Shown: one piece after another, positions 62,901 to 64,000 of the stretch
Layout: each line of letters opens with the position of its first letter
How positions within the stretch are numbered: the stretch's first letter is position 1
Assembly: GCF_000799465.1 (NCBI RefSeq)
Contig: NZ_JUGU01000001.1
Coordinates: forward strand, 992,001-1,056,000
Source of the DNA: Psychroserpens sp. Hel_I_66
GTDB taxonomy: Bacteria; Bacteroidota; Bacteroidia; Flavobacteriales; Flavobacteriaceae
DNA length: 64,000 bases
Direction: 5' to 3'
Translations under genes and position numbers: made by a program
Notes under the pieces: model-generated
What the model saw: the letters and a program-made list of their open reading frames with translations, nothing else
Databases searched by the model: none
What the model was told of the DNA's origin: nothing

Positions 62901-64000
62901 AATTTATATTTTGGGATAAATCTGCAAGACCATCAAATTTAAATTTAAAGTTTTTATCTCTTGACTCTAATAGACCATTAAAAATCTGGCTTCCAAGCTT
63001 TCCTGAAATATCAATATCTTGGTAATTGTAATCATTATAATTTAAATGCAATATATTCCCAGTAACTTGAGTGCTTAGGTTTTTAAGTGTAAAACCTTTT
63101 CCATTTACATCTAAATCAAATGATGTGGTTTTTATTTTTTCATCGTTAAGCAACACACCCAGGTCAAATTCATCAAAAACAACATTACCTACATAGCTCG
63201 CATTGTCAATATCATCAACGCGAGTCATTTTCATGTCTGAAACAATCACACCTAAACCTGTAAAGATTTTAATATCTGCATCAATTGTAGTATCTGTGAT
63301 AAAGGATGTGCCAGTAATTGTAAAATCCCCTAATTTTGTAAATACTGAAGGAATTGATTTTCCTAAAATATTTGGCAGTAAAGCGGTTAAATCGTAATAG
63401 TTGGATGATAAATTATCAAAACGACCATTCATTGAAAAATCACCAGTGTCTTTACTAAAAAGGTTTTTGAAGGTGATATCTCCGTAAATCTTACTTCTTC
63501 CGCTGGCATTTAACCTTAGGTTTTGAGCAGTTAAATCATTAAGCGTTCCTGTGAGATTTACATCTAATTTTGCTTTTTGATTGATGCCAAATTCATTATA
63601 AAACGTATTTAGATCGTTTAGAAAAACTTCTGAATCCTTAAAATTTGCTGTCACTTTAACTTTATCCTCAAAATCTTTAAAATCTTCTCGATTGTAGTCA
63701 AAACGCACATTTCCGAGGAGATTAGATTTTTCAGTCTTTATACTTAAATTATTAAAGCTCATATGGTCTAGCGTGTATTCAAAATCGGTTACCATATTTT
63801 TGACATACGCGCCTCTACTATCCTTAAAATTTAATGTATTGACTCGAAGATTGACATCACTGTCTGCAATCACAAAGTTGGTAGCATTGATATTTAAATC
63901 ATAAAACTCTAAAACTTTTTCTGTCTCTCTGTTTTCATCAATTAATCTGAATTTACCATCGTAAATAGACACATCACTGGACGACATTAAGAAACTATTG
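59977..64000 (-). CDS. TamB-like translocation/assembly module protein, C-terminal part (cut by the right edge)
   Basis: The reading frame is open to the right edge, so the N-terminus lies outside the window. The visible 1340 residues are long stretches of beta-strand-rich repeats and end in a TamB (DUF490)-like C-terminal domain: TIQGKGNGNLLFDINTNGKF, EGDPLKAQVGLTAVYETRANPSVL, LDYRLETRESRENQALFLLTTGSF, then a charged Lys/Glu tail. TamB forms a periplasmic hydrophobic-groove bridge from the inner membrane to the outer membrane, carrying phospholipids and aiding outer-membrane assembly. A TamA partner is not adjacent here; the short Omp85-like barrel at 28889 is a distant relative only. Confidence 0.9.
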   Translation of the reverse strand, partial: NSFLMSSSDVSIYDGKFRLIDENRETEKVLEFYDLNINATNFVIADSDVNLRVNTLNFKDSRGAYVKNMVTDFEYTLDHMSFNNLSIKTEKSNLLGNVRFDYNREDFKDFEDKVKVTANFKDSEVFLNDLNTFYNEFGINQKAKLDVNLTGTLNDLTAQNLRLNASGRSKIYGDITFKNLFSKDTGDFSMNGRFDNLSSNYYDLTALLPNILGKSIPSVFTKLGDFTITGTSFITDTTIDADIKIFTGLGVIVSDMKMTRVDDIDNASYVGNVVFDEFDLGVLLNDEKIKTTSFDLDVNGKGFTLKNLSTQVTGNILHLNYNDYNYQDIDISGKLGSQIFNGLLESRDKNFKFKFDGLADLSQNINSLDFKANVEYANLRALNFITKDSISVFRGNVITSIKGSTIDDAYGTLNFENTTYINENEEYFFKDFKIESKFEDEKRILTINSPDIVEGSMSGNFKFADIGKLVENSVGSIYTNYIPNKIETDQYLEFDFRIYNKIVEVFYHELELGPNTRVKGRIETDEKQFNLTFNSPQIKLFNYFANDISILIDNSNPLFNTYIEIDTLSTKYYDVSKFSLINVTQRDTLFIKSEFKGGKTNTDDFNLSMYYTIDETNKSVVGFRKSEVTFKENKWTINDDKNKKNKIAFTRDFKNFDISEMVMNHFDERIELSGEIKGDDFKDLKLDFTDVDLSKITPRLDSLTLDGRVNGKLDVLQKEGIYVPKSNVIVSDFKVNDYELGELNASIKGNQSLTDYTVDVTLKNDNLKSLDAKGTIDIDNNLIDLDVKFEEFLLDPLDPLGAGVITNIRGLVTGRANVTGSLKEPQFNGDLLLDNAGLTIPYLNIDYSFDFDSQVKLESQRFIFQEVEITDSEYFSKAILNGFISHQNFSDWKLGLEIDTDRLLVLNTTYDEEELYYGTAFVDGTAEISGPTENLKIEFNGSTAQGTIFKIPLSDLESYGDNSYIHFLSPEEKDARVRGEIINNTEVKGLELEFNLFVNPYADIEIVIDRNSGSTIQGKGNGNLLFDINTNGKFQMFGDFQIVEGTYNFAYGGLIQKKLTVQPNGYIRWEGDPLKAQVGLTAVYETRANPSVLLDAPINRSIDVEVEINLSGQLEQPDPNFTFNFPNVESTIKSELDYRLETRESRENQALFLLTTGSFASEVSLGQQAYGTISDRVNSFFNSFLTDNDGKLQASFSYEAGAVTTDYQTDDRLGLTLSTKISDRVLINGKVGVPIGGVNQTVIAGDVQIDVLLNDDGTLKATFFNRENSIRNFGEEIGYTQGAGLAYNVEFDTFKELIQIIFSGKNKKKEEPKEKKNEEDDQSMTPDYINIKSDKSSKSN

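Overview
The window is chromosomal DNA of a marine-type member of the Flavobacteriaceae (phylum Bacteroidota). The evidence is the low G+C sequence, the promoter elements of the TAnnTTTG type, a TonB-dependent receptor, a type IX secretion tail on a haloperoxidase, two DUF6090 proteins, and many genes typical of flavobacteria. No rRNA, tRNA, CRISPR array, transposase or integrase was seen. Both edges cut genes: a DbpA-like RNA helicase on the left (C-terminal part present) and a TamB-like protein on the right (N-terminus missing).

Layout. 1-5 kb: helicase end, then a TesA-like esterase divergent from a YbbA/YbbP-type ABC exporter. 5-13.3 kb: a J-domain/KTSC protein, a deoxyribonucleotidase, a redox group (DJ-1/PfpI, MDR reductase, TIP30-like), an EamA transporter, a nitroreductase, a fatty-acid desaturase, a Crp-like regulator and an SDR. 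13.4-20.5 kb: a HbpS/GlcG-like protein, then a DNA-damage block of cryptochrome-DASH, a LexA-like repressor and a divergent dinB-dnaE translesion polymerase pair, with palindromic operators between the divergent genes. 20.5-30.7 kb: thiE, a secreted phospholipase-C-like protein fused to a predicted beta-barrel, a sorbosone-dehydrogenase-like lipoprotein, a TonB receptor, an orphan phage-tail-tube protein, an esterase with TPRs, an Omp85-like barrel and a SlyD-like isomerase.

30.7-36.6 kb is the most accessory-looking part. It holds a 1255-aa protein with an N-terminal Mrr-like nuclease, a central NACHT NTPase and a long unassigned C-terminus, which is the architecture of bacterial NLR-like antiphage proteins, followed by small unknown genes. 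36.6-56.8 kb is envelope and stress physiology: an Old Yellow Enzyme, two DUF6090 proteins, a large metalloprotease, three MscS channels, an SLC13/RCK carrier, a hibernation-factor-like protein, an OmpA lipoprotein, a vanadium haloperoxidase, CorA and several small proteins. 56.8-64 kb: a BadF-type sugar kinase, gapA, pfkA and tamB, all on the minus strand.

Two signals run across the whole window. The 8-mer TTCCGAAG (with TTCCGCAG and TTCCGTAG variants) is far more common than base composition would predict; six of its seven intergenic copies lie within about 30 bases after a stop codon. Strong terminator hairpins are frequent, and two are in odd places: inside the signal-peptide codons of the TonB receptor, and in a divergent intergenic region. 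All assignments come from reading motifs by eye; no database search was run.
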